NCBI RefSeq assembly: GCF_021295335.1
Contig: NZ_JAIWOT010000001.1
Coordinates: 313,001 to 377,000, forward strand
Reading direction: 5' to 3'
DNA length: 64,000 bases
Source of the DNA: Komagataeibacter sp. FNDCF1
Lineage (GTDB): Bacteria; Pseudomonadota; Alphaproteobacteria; Acetobacterales; Acetobacteraceae
Positions 17,957-26,107 of this stretch are shown piece after piece. Under the pieces are notes generated by a model that had not been told where the DNA came from, searched no databases, and saw nothing but the letters and a program-made list of their open reading frames with translations. Made by a program: the position numbers and the translations under genes. How positions within the stretch are numbered: the stretch's first letter is position 1; every line of letters starts with the position of its first letter.

Positions 17957-19762
17957 ATGAAACCCGTAATGCCCTCACCTGATCGCCTGCTGGACCGCCG
18001 CCTGCGCCCAGGTCATGCCCTGCTGGAGGCCGGACGGGCAATGGCAGATGACTGCCGACTGGGCGAAAGTGCGTTCATGCGCGCCAGTGGCTGCGCTTCC
18101 GAAGCCGCTTACAAACGCATGATCGAGGGCACGGGCCGGATCATGCAGCACGCGCATATCGGCTTCCGGGATGTAGGCCGCACGGTAGAGGCGATGCGCA
18201 CCGTGCGTGACACATGTGCCACCCGTGGGGTTACGGTGGACCGCTTCGGCATCACGCTGGACTGGTCAATGGGGTATCCGCTGGCCATGCGCGCCAGCGC
18301 GGGGCGGGGGACCGGTATCGTCATGAACGATACGGGAGACTTTGCCCGCATTGTCAATGCATGTCCCGCCGCGACCCATTTCGGGGATTTCATGCTGGGC
18401 CTGCCCGGCGCACTGGACAACACGCGTGCGGCCATTGCCGCCGGTGTGACCTCGATTGGCAATCTGGGCCAGTATTTCACGTTCCGCCTGCCATACTGGG
18501 ATGATGACGTGGCCACGACCGAGGCCACGGTTACGGCGCTGGGCCTGATCGCAGCACAGGATGCGGAAATTCTGGTCCATTCCAATCTTGATGACGGTTT
18601 TGCCGGGCTGTTCGTGGACATGTGCTGCAGTCTGGGCATGGCCATTATCGAGAAATACATCATCGAGGACCTGACCGGCGCCCGCCTTTCGCACTGTTAT
18701 GGCCACCATTTTTCCGATCCGCTGTCCCGTCTGGCGTTCCATGCGGCACTCAGGCAGGTCAATGTCACGCCCGGTACCATGATCTTTGGCAATACCGTGG
18801 CCTATCGTGCGGCGGATGCGGCCAATTATGCCAGCCTGGCCAATTATCTCATGGCCGATATCATGGCGCTTCGCCGCTGGCCGACCGGGCATGCCATCAA
18901 TCCCGTACCCGTAACCGAGAACGCCCGCATTCCCGATGTGGATGAGATCATCGATGCGCAGTGCTTTGCCACGCGCCTGGCCCAGCATGCCCCCTTTTAT
19001 CAGGAGATGATCGACTGGGGCCATGTGGAAAGCCTGTCCGCCCGGCTGGTCGTGGGGGGCAGGCAGTTCGCACACGACACGCTTGCGGGCATGGCGGCGG
19101 CAGGGGTGGATATCCGCGATCCGGCGCAGTTGATGCTGGCCATCCGCCGTACCGGCCCCCGCGTGCTGGAAGCGCTGTACGGCCCCGGCACGCCTGCGCC
19201 CGCGACTGGCGGCCGGACACCGGTCGTGGTTGCGCAGTGGGCACGCGAACTGGATGAAATGGCGGAGGCATGGCTGGAAACGCAGGCCCCCCTGATCGCG
19301 CGCATCCGCGCCGCCGGTGGTGATGCGCCGTGTATATGCGTGGGCACTTCGGACGTGCATGAGCATGGCAAATATCTGGTTGAACGCGCCCTGGCCGGAC
19401 TGGGGGCCAGGATTGTCGACGGGGGCGTGTCCGTTGACCCGGATGATCTGGTGGCACGCGCGGCGGCGGGGGGTGCGGATGTCATTGCCGTCAGCACCTA
19501 TAACGGCGTGGCCCTGCGCTACTGCCGTGATGTGCACGCTGCCATGGCCGCGCGGGGCATGCGGGCCACGTTGCTTATGGGCGGACGCCTGAATGAAATT
19601 CCGGCTGATTCCAATTCCGGCCTGCCAGTGGACGTTACGGCGGAGATTGCGGAAACTGGCGCCGTGGCCTGCACGGGGCTCGATGAACTGACCGGGGCGA
19701 TTGCCGATGTCCTGTCGCGTGCATCCGTGCCCGTGCAGGCCGATCCTGAAAAGACTGCCTGA
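17957..19762 (+). CDS. Cobalamin-dependent mutase-like protein (glutamate-mutase type, single chain)
   Basis: 601 residues from ATG 17957, which follows an AAGGA ribosome site. The first 400 residues look like a TIM-barrel catalytic part of the glutamate-mutase/methylaspartate type. The last 140 form a B12-binding Rossmann domain with the base-off signature DVHEHG (466-471, His 468 as lower axial ligand), a STYNG loop near 513-517 and a GG pair near 542. Glutamate mutase itself is two proteins (MutS and MutE); here both functions are on one chain with the B12 domain at the C-terminus. Carbon-skeleton rearrangement of an amino or carboxylic acid is inferred. No reactivase gene is visible. Confidence 0.7.
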   Translation: MKPVMPSPDRLLDRRLRPGHALLEAGRAMADDCRLGESAFMRASGCASEAAYKRMIEGTGRIMQHAHIGFRDVGRTVEAMRTVRDTCATRGVTVDRFGITLDWSMGYPLAMRASAGRGTGIVMNDTGDFARIVNACPAATHFGDFMLGLPGALDNTRAAIAAGVTSIGNLGQYFTFRLPYWDDDVATTEATVTALGLIAAQDAEILVHSNLDDGFAGLFVDMCCSLGMAIIEKYIIEDLTGARLSHCYGHHFSDPLSRLAFHAALRQVNVTPGTMIFGNTVAYRAADAANYASLANYLMADIMALRRWPTGHAINPVPVTENARIPDVDEIIDAQCFATRLAQHAPFYQEMIDWGHVESLSARLVVGGRQFAHDTLAGMAAAGVDIRDPAQLMLAIRRTGPRVLEALYGPGTPAPATGGRTPVVVAQWARELDEMAEAWLETQAPLIARIRAAGGDAPCICVGTSDVHEHGKYLVERALAGLGARIVDGGVSVDPDDLVARAAAGGADVIAVSTYNGVALRYCRDVHAAMAARGMRATLLMGGRLNEIPADSNSGLPVDVTAEIAETGAVACTGLDELTGAIADVLSRASVPVQADPEKTA

Positions 19763-19944
19763 AAAAACCCGCGATTGCGGCCGCATCCGCATCGTGCAGG
19801 AAAGGTTCTCGTGCTGCCGTCCTGAAAAGGACGCGGCGCGCGGAGCATCCGGTTTCCGTAAACGGCGTGCTCCGGGCCGCGCCCCGGGGTCCGGCGGCTG
19901 GGTGCGGGCCTGGTGCCCGGCTTCCTGACAGGGCGGCCGGGGTG

Positions 19945-22344
19945 TCAGGCCATGATGGTCTGCACGCCAAAGACCTGCCCGACCTGTCCTGTGCCGGTGC
20001 TGGCAAAACTGACCTCGATGGTTGCCTGTCCGCCCGGCAGGTCTGGCGGTATGGCGTAGCGGTGCCAGCTGAAAACCCCGGGATTGCGGCCATCGAGATT
20101 TTCTGTGGCGATGACATGTCCATTCACCCGCACCGTGAACAGGCGGTTGACGTCATCATCATAATACAGCACCCGCAATGCCATCGGCTGGTGGCCCGCA
20201 TGCAGGGTTGTGCTCATGGTGGTCCGTGTCATCCAGCCTTTTCGCCCCAGGCGCGTACAGGGCCGCGCGCCCCGCATGGCGTGGGGGCGGTCGGGACCAA
20301 TGGCATCAATGATGCGGGCCCTGTCGGTATCACGGGTTGCGCCTGCCAGTGTTTCACGTAACGCGGGTGTCCATGCCGCCACCGGCACGCATGTCAGGTA
20401 AGGTGCGGCCAGACGCGACTGCATGAAGGCGAAAGGCCGCAGCACAAGCTCTCCCGGCCACGCCCCGCCGCCGCTGCCGATGCGTCCGGCCCGGAAGGCC
20501 ACGCCCTGTTCGTGATGCACATGCTCGAGCATGGCAGTCGGGTCATCGGCCACCAGGGCGGGCAGGGGCTGGCGCCATGGCACTTCGCCCCGTGCCGGGC
20601 CAAGGTCGGCCGCCAGCAGCAGCGGGCCGTAAAAAAAAGCCGAAGGCGCGGCCGGTCCCCCCGCCGGTACGGTTTCACGCCGCAGCGGCATGTCAAGCAC
20701 CAGCATCACGCTGTCCCCCGCCTGCCATGTGCGGCGTATGCGGACATAGCCATCGGCTTCCACATCCGTTGCCATGTGCTCCCCGTTCACGCTCAGTGTG
20801 CTCCCGCGTGCCCAGCCGGGTACGCGCAGTGCCAGCGTCAGTGGCATGGGGGTGGCGATGTGGGGGATGGACACCATCACCTGTCCATCAAGTGGATAAT
20901 GTGTCCGCATGACCATCCGGACCCCACGCTCGTGCCAGTCCAGTTCTGAGGGAATGAACAGGTTGACGACGACTTCATCCCCGTCGCGCAGCCACCAGAT
21001 GACGTCCCCATGGCGGGCATGGCTTTCCATTCCGGTTCCGACACAGCACCAGAAATCTTCTGTCGGGGTGGAAAAATCACGCGCGGCCCCGGTTCCCATG
21101 GGCAGCATGTAGGTGAACATGCCGGTATGGGGATCATGCTGCGCCATGATATGGTTGAGATGCGCACGCTCATAATAGTCAAACTGCGTGGCATGGGGCT
21201 GCCATGCATGGACATGCCGTGTCAGCTTGAGCATGTTGTAGGTGGCGCAGGTTTCACAGGTCCGGGCATTGAGATGCGTGCCCATGTCGCCCGCGCCATG
21301 CGGGCCGGCGGTGGTGAAATACTCGAAATCCCCCGTGCCGCCACAGGCATAGCTCCGGCGGCTGACCACGGATTGCCACAATGTGCGCGCGGCGGTCGCC
21401 GCCCGCGTATCGCCCGATACTTCGTATACACGTGCCGCCCCCACGGTCTTGGCGATCATTGTATTGGCGTGCAGTCCGTCCAGTTCGTCGCGCCCGTCGC
21501 GCAGCGGGTCCATGGTGGCGCGGTCACTGATCTGCCCGGCCAGCGCCAGCCAGCGCGTATCGCCGGTGCGGGCGTACAGTTCAGCCATGGATTCATTCAG
21601 GCCACCATATTCACAGCTCAGCACCTGCTGTAAACGTGCATCATCAAGATGGCTGAATGTATCGTGGATATAGCCCGCCAGCCCGCAGGCCACGCCCAGT
21701 GCCCCGTGGGTTGCGCACAGACGGTCCGCATCAAGCAGGCCAGCCAGCAGCTTGTGCCAGTTGTAAAGCGGCGCCCATGAACCGTTAAGGCTGAAGCGCC
21801 TGGCCCGGATGTCGCCGCGCCGTATTTCCTCGAACACATGGATGCCGGGTTCGATCGCCCCCTGTGGGGTCCGGCGTGTAAAGGCACCGACAAAACCATT
21901 GCCCTGTGCGTTCTGGCAGGCTGCAAGTTCATCTGTGATGTAGGCAGCACGGGCTGCGGCCTGCGGCTCTCCTGTTCCGGCATGCAAATGACTGAGCGCG
22001 CTGAGATAATGCCCCAGCGTGTGGCCTGCGATCGTGTCGGCTTCCCATCCGCCATAAACCGGTGCCCGCGCGGGCAGCCCCGCCTGCGTACGGAATCCGG
22101 ACAGCAGGCGATCAGGATCAAGGGAGAGGAGATAGCGCCGGTTGGTCCGGGTGGCCGCAAGCCAGGGGGAGGGGAGCAGGCGGACGCATTGTGGCGGAAA
22201 AGGTGCGGTGGCGGGCACGGACAGGTCGGCCGGCGTTGCGGCGCGGGCCGTCCGGTCCGGCGGCCCGCCAGTTCCGACACCCAGGCCGATTGTTCCTGCT
22301 GCTGCCAGCAGCGTGCGGCGTGTCGGCCCGGTCCGTTCCGTCAT
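19945..22344 (-). CDS. Glycoside hydrolase family 127 beta-L-arabinofuranosidase (DUF1680), Tat-exported
   Basis: 799 residues from ATG 22344, chosen because it places a twin-arginine signal (TRRTLLAAAG) at the N-terminus; the track start at 22,395 only adds a non-signal leader. The GH127 zinc/nucleophile site is complete: ARTCETC (Glu 364, Cys 366) and FWCCVGTGMES (Cys 433, Cys 434), with the catalytic nucleophile being a zinc-bound Cys in characterised members. It removes beta-L-arabinofuranose from plant glycans, probably in the periplasm. It converges on the mutase gene across 182 bp that hold no recognisable gene. No arabinose pathway genes are adjacent. Confidence 0.88.
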   Translation of the reverse strand: MTERTGPTRRTLLAAAGTIGLGVGTGGPPDRTARAATPADLSVPATAPFPPQCVRLLPSPWLAATRTNRRYLLSLDPDRLLSGFRTQAGLPARAPVYGGWEADTIAGHTLGHYLSALSHLHAGTGEPQAAARAAYITDELAACQNAQGNGFVGAFTRRTPQGAIEPGIHVFEEIRRGDIRARRFSLNGSWAPLYNWHKLLAGLLDADRLCATHGALGVACGLAGYIHDTFSHLDDARLQQVLSCEYGGLNESMAELYARTGDTRWLALAGQISDRATMDPLRDGRDELDGLHANTMIAKTVGAARVYEVSGDTRAATAARTLWQSVVSRRSYACGGTGDFEYFTTAGPHGAGDMGTHLNARTCETCATYNMLKLTRHVHAWQPHATQFDYYERAHLNHIMAQHDPHTGMFTYMLPMGTGAARDFSTPTEDFWCCVGTGMESHARHGDVIWWLRDGDEVVVNLFIPSELDWHERGVRMVMRTHYPLDGQVMVSIPHIATPMPLTLALRVPGWARGSTLSVNGEHMATDVEADGYVRIRRTWQAGDSVMLVLDMPLRRETVPAGGPAAPSAFFYGPLLLAADLGPARGEVPWRQPLPALVADDPTAMLEHVHHEQGVAFRAGRIGSGGGAWPGELVLRPFAFMQSRLAAPYLTCVPVAAWTPALRETLAGATRDTDRARIIDAIGPDRPHAMRGARPCTRLGRKGWMTRTTMSTTLHAGHQPMALRVLYYDDDVNRLFTVRVNGHVIATENLDGRNPGVFSWHRYAIPPDLPGGQATIEVSFASTGTGQVGQVFGVQTIMA

Positions 22345-22707
22345 ATCAGGTCTCTGGCCTTGTATTTCATGCCTGCATGCCCCGGTCAGGGGCATAATTC
22401 ATGCTGTTTGCGTTGTAGATATCCGTCATCGCGCGATGGGCCGGGCCGCATGTCATGCCGTATGGGGCACGACGTGCCTGTCGCCCGCGTGAACCGGCTC
22501 CAGACTGCCAATAAAACATAATGCGATCAAGAACCCTGACGGCTGTTTGCGTGACGGTTCTGTTCTGATGGCTCAGCCACAACAAGAAAGCTTGCCGTCC
22601 CCAAACTCTTGCATATACGTAATTAGTCGGCAGGCGCTCCGGACAGGGGAGCGTCTGCCGTGGTTGCCGTGGGTTGTTCCCACAGGTCAGGAGGATTGAA
22701 TGTTTTC
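22345..22707. other. Divergent intergenic region (GH127 / DadA-like)
   Basis: A 363-bp non-coding spacer between divergent genes. Seen in it: a GTGGG-TTGTT-CCCAC hairpin (22669-22683) immediately before an AGGAGG site (22689-22694) for the rightward gene. No convincing ORF or clear sigma-70 promoter pair was found. Confidence 0.5.
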
Positions 22708-23991
22708 ATGTCACATGCGGTTGCCCCGGCAGTGGAAACACGTCTGATGCCAGGATATCCGGCCCGTATCATCGTTGTGGGGGCGGGCATCGTGGGGCGT
22801 GCCTGCGCGCTGCGCCTGCAGCAGGATGGTGCGGATGTGGTCCTGCTGGATTCCGGGGAGCGGGAACCGGCTTCCTGGGGCAATGCCGGGCATGTCGCGG
22901 CGGAATATATCACGCCCTTCGCCAATCCGGGCGTGCCGCCCACTGTCCCGCGTTCGCTTTTCCCGCGTGGTCCGGTGGTACTGGACTGGCGTCATCCCGT
23001 CATGCTGGGCAGGTGGTTCGCACGGTATCTGTATGCCGCCTACCGGCCACGCCAGGTTCATGCCGCATCGGTGGTACTGCGGGACCTGATGGCGCAGGCC
23101 CTGCCCGCATGGCAGGAACTGGCGGCCGAACTGGGGCAGCCCGACCTGCTGGATACGACAGGTACCTACAAGCTGTGGGAACGCCCCGGACCGGGCATGC
23201 AGGCCAGCCTGCGGACCGATCATGGAAGTGTCCGGGCATGTGCCGTGCCGGAGGCGGAACGTGCACGCCTTGCCGGTGGGCTGCGGGTTCCGGTGGCGGG
23301 GGCCGTCCGTTTTCACGGCACGGCGCAGGTGCGTGACCTCCGGCAGGTGCTGGATTCGGTCATGGAGGCATTCGTGCGCGCGGGTGGTACGGTCATGCCC
23401 GGCCATGCCCTGAAAATCGATACGGGCGGCGCGCGGCCGGTCGTATGGACCGGGCAGGGACCGCAGGAGGCCGATCAGGTACTTGTGGCCTGCGGCATTG
23501 GTTCGGCCGCCCTGCTGCACGGGCACAAGGTGCGTGTGCCCCTGATGGCGGAACGGGGCTATCATCTGGAATGGGATCATGGTGGGGCGTGGACCCTGTC
23601 CAATATCGTGTTCGAAGACCGCAATGTGGTCGTGACCCGCTTTGGCGCACGGTTGCGCGCCACGTCCATTGCCGAATTCACGCAGGTGGACATGCCCCCC
23701 AATCCTGCCCGCTGGGCGTGGCTGGAGCGTCATGTTACCGAACTGGGGCTGCCCGTGGCCTCCGCCTTCAGCCGGTGGAGCGGATTTCGTCCTTCCCTGC
23801 CGGACTATCTGCCCGCGCTGGGGCCGATACCGGGCATGCGCGGCGTGTTTGCGGCCTATGGCCACCAGCATCTTGGCCTGACCCTGGCGGCGGTGACGGC
23901 ACGCCTGCTGACCGGTCAGATGCGCGCGACGGCGGGGGCTGGCAGGCTGCCGCTTCCCGCCGTGCTGCGCGCCGGGCGTTTCGGGGGCTGA
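22708..23991 (+). CDS. FAD-dependent oxidoreductase, D-amino acid dehydrogenase (DadA)-like
   Basis: 427 residues from ATG 22708, preceded by AGGAGG at 22689-22694 (13-nt spacing, longer than ideal). An earlier GTG at 22,660 is possible. The N-terminus has the FAD motif IIVVGAGIVGRACALRLQQ, then VLLDSG and the DadA-type ASWGNAGHVAAE region. The C-terminus has RWSGFRPSLPDYLPALGPI and GHQHLGLTLA, as in DadA. DadA enzymes oxidise D-amino acids and pass electrons to the membrane quinone pool. Followed by an MFS carrier on the same strand, suggesting import and oxidation of one substrate. Confidence 0.85.
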   Translation: MSHAVAPAVETRLMPGYPARIIVVGAGIVGRACALRLQQDGADVVLLDSGEREPASWGNAGHVAAEYITPFANPGVPPTVPRSLFPRGPVVLDWRHPVMLGRWFARYLYAAYRPRQVHAASVVLRDLMAQALPAWQELAAELGQPDLLDTTGTYKLWERPGPGMQASLRTDHGSVRACAVPEAERARLAGGLRVPVAGAVRFHGTAQVRDLRQVLDSVMEAFVRAGGTVMPGHALKIDTGGARPVVWTGQGPQEADQVLVACGIGSAALLHGHKVRVPLMAERGYHLEWDHGGAWTLSNIVFEDRNVVVTRFGARLRATSIAEFTQVDMPPNPARWAWLERHVTELGLPVASAFSRWSGFRPSLPDYLPALGPIPGMRGVFAAYGHQHLGLTLAAVTARLLTGQMRATAGAGRLPLPAVLRAGRFGG

Positions 23992-24035
23992 GACCCGATG
24001 CCCCGATTCCATCCACTGCAACGGAGAAACATGGC

Positions 24036-25358
24036 TTGATTCCCGATCCCAAATATCCGCCCGATGCATCCGAGACGAGGATGCGGCTGGATGCCATGCC
24101 ACTGCGCCGCTTCCACCTGCTGACGCTTGTCGCCACATCAGGTGGACAGTTCTGCGATGGCTATGTGCTTGGCACCATTGGTGCGGCCCTGCCGGGGGTG
24201 GAACGGGCCATGCATTGCAATGACATATGGATGGGCGCCATTGGCAGCGCGTCGCTTGCGGGGCTGTTTTTCGGGTGCCTGCTGATCGGCCCGCTGACCG
24301 ACCGGCTGGGCAGGCGCAGGCTGCTGCGGCTCAACATGCCCCTGTTCATCATACTGTCGCTGGTGCAGGCACTGGTCACGTCGCCCCTGCAACTGGTGCT
24401 GGCCCGCATATTGCTGGGGGCATGTCTGGCGGCGGATTATGTCGCGGGATCGGCCTATCTGTCGGAATTCGCGCCGCTGCGCCTGCGGGGCCGCTTTCTG
24501 GCCAGCATGATCGTGGGCTGGTCGGCAGGGTACTGCATGGCCAACATTTTCGGCATGCTGTTTACCATGCATGGAAGTGGCGGTTGGCGGCTTTGCCTGT
24601 TCAGCAGCGCGATTCCGGCGGCGCTGGTGATGATGCTGCGGATTTTCCTGCCTGAATCCCCCCGCTGGCTCATGGCCCGCAACCGCCCGAAAGAGGCGCA
24701 GCAGGTGCTGAAGGCCTGTTTCCCCAATGACAGGGTATTCGTGGCACCCGCAGTGGCAAAGCAGGAAGAAAACTGGCGCACCGTATTTACACCGCCCTGG
24801 CGCAGGCGGCTGGCGGTGGGTGCCGGATTTTATGTGGCGCAGGTCGTGCCCTATTTCTGTATCGGTACCTTCCTGCCCGAGCTGTTTACCGCCCTTGGCG
24901 TGCGCGATGTCTATACCGGCGGGGTCGTGTTCAATCTTTTCCTGCTGATCGGTTCCATAGCCGCCCTGTGGCTGGTGGACCGGCTGACACGGCGGACGTT
25001 CCTGATTGGCAGCTTCCTGCTTGCGGCAGCATTTCTGGTCGGGGTTTCGTTCGCCGCCCAGCTGCCGCTTCTGCTTACGCTGGTGTTTTTTGGCCTGCTG
25101 GCCCTCACGCTTGCGGCCGCGACATCACTGGAAATGGTTTATCTGCCGGAACTCTTTCCCATCAACCTGCGTGGCGTGGGCGTGGGCATTGCCACGGCAT
25201 GCAGCCGGCTTGGCTCACTGATTGGAACATTTTTGCTGCCGGTTCTCATGCGGCAGATCGGAACGCCGCTTACCCTAGGGATCTGTGCGCTGATCCTGGT
25301 TGGTGGTGCCGTGCTATGCGCGGCCTGGGCACCGGAAACGCGGGATTCGGTCCTGTAG
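24036..25358 (+). CDS. MFS transporter, sugar-porter/organic acid symporter type
   Basis: About 440 residues with twelve hydrophobic segments. MFS motif A is LIGPLTDRLGRRRLL, and PESPRWLMARNRPKEAQ after TM6 is the sugar-porter signature, with a matching PELFPINLRGVGVG late in the protein. A TTG at 24036 has GGAG ten bases upstream; the first in-frame ATG is 24081 with a poorer site, so the start is uncertain. The long open frame to 23,445 overlaps the DadA-like gene and is not used. Probably co-transcribed with the oxidoreductase 44 bp upstream and importing its substrate. Confidence 0.82.
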   Translation: MIPDPKYPPDASETRMRLDAMPLRRFHLLTLVATSGGQFCDGYVLGTIGAALPGVERAMHCNDIWMGAIGSASLAGLFFGCLLIGPLTDRLGRRRLLRLNMPLFIILSLVQALVTSPLQLVLARILLGACLAADYVAGSAYLSEFAPLRLRGRFLASMIVGWSAGYCMANIFGMLFTMHGSGGWRLCLFSSAIPAALVMMLRIFLPESPRWLMARNRPKEAQQVLKACFPNDRVFVAPAVAKQEENWRTVFTPPWRRRLAVGAGFYVAQVVPYFCIGTFLPELFTALGVRDVYTGGVVFNLFLLIGSIAALWLVDRLTRRTFLIGSFLLAAAFLVGVSFAAQLPLLLTLVFFGLLALTLAAATSLEMVYLPELFPINLRGVGVGIATACSRLGSLIGTFLLPVLMRQIGTPLTLGICALILVGGAVLCAAWAPETRDSVL

Positions 25359-25570
25359 ATATCCCGCTGTGCTGCCGTCGCGCATGTTCGCATGGCCTTG
25401 AACATGCATGGGCGGCATGAAACTGCGGGCCATCGGGATCGTGACGCAGGCGGGTGTGCGCCAGATTCTTCCGTACCGGCTGGTCCATGCCGCGCGTGTC
25501 TATGGATATCGGGGTGGATTACCAGCCATGATCCTGTAGTAAAGGAACGGTTATTACAGGGAGAACCATC

Positions 25571-26053
25571 ATGATGCATGCGGTTACCAGCCGTATGGGC
25601 TGTCTTGCTGCCGTGCTGTCATGCACGCTGGCCGTGGGAGCGGCGGCCCATGCCCAGCCGGACATGCAGCAGGCTGCCCAGCGCGCCCAGCAGATGCAGC
25701 AGATGCAGCAGCAGTTCCAGCAGCAGCAGATGCAGTTCCGTCAGCAGCAGGACCAGATGCGCATGCAGCGTGACCAGCAGATGCAGCAGATGCGCCAGCA
25801 GTTCCAGCAACAGCAGATGCAGCTTGACCAGCAGGCCCGGCAGATGGGCAACCAGCCCGGTGGCCGTGAACAGATCGAACGCCAGCGCGAGCAGATGCGC
25901 CAGCAGCAGGACCAGCAGATGCAGCAGATGCACCAGCAGTTCAGCCAGCAGGACGAGCAGCTACGCCAGCAGCGCATGCAGATGAACCAGCAGCAGCAGC
26001 AACAGCAGATGCAGCAGTTCGGCCAGATGATGCCCTACCAGCAGAACTGGTAG
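25571..26053 (+). CDS. Exported Gln/Met-rich low-complexity protein
   Basis: 160 residues. The first 30 are a signal peptide ending AHAQ (cleavage near residue 29). The mature part is almost wholly Q, M and R in heptad-like runs (QQMQQMQQQF, QQQMQFRQQQDQMRMQRD) and lacks aromatic or Cys-rich domains. GGGAG lies before the ATG pair. Possible roles are a periplasmic coiled coil, metal (Met-rich) binding or a surface polymer; the sequence decides none. The DNA is highly repetitive (CAGCAG/ATGCAG), so slippage-driven length variation is expected. It converges on the YhaN gene 54 bp away. Confidence 0.75.
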   Translation: MMHAVTSRMGCLAAVLSCTLAVGAAAHAQPDMQQAAQRAQQMQQMQQQFQQQQMQFRQQQDQMRMQRDQQMQQMRQQFQQQQMQLDQQARQMGNQPGGREQIERQREQMRQQQDQQMQQMHQQFSQQDEQLRQQRMQMNQQQQQQQMQQFGQMMPYQQNW

Positions 26054-26107
26054 GCCCCTGTTGCGCACGCATCCCGTCTGGCTGACCGTGGGCGCAGGCC
26101 CGTGCGT

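Noticed and set aside
19763-19944. Possible gene in the gap between the mutase and GH127 genes
   Set aside because: Only shadow frames without ribosome site; treated as convergent non-coding spacer.
25619-25933. Leucine-rich minus-strand ORF across the Gln/Met-rich gene
   Set aside because: It is the antisense of CAG repeats (CTG Leu) with no start context; the plus frame has a signal peptide.
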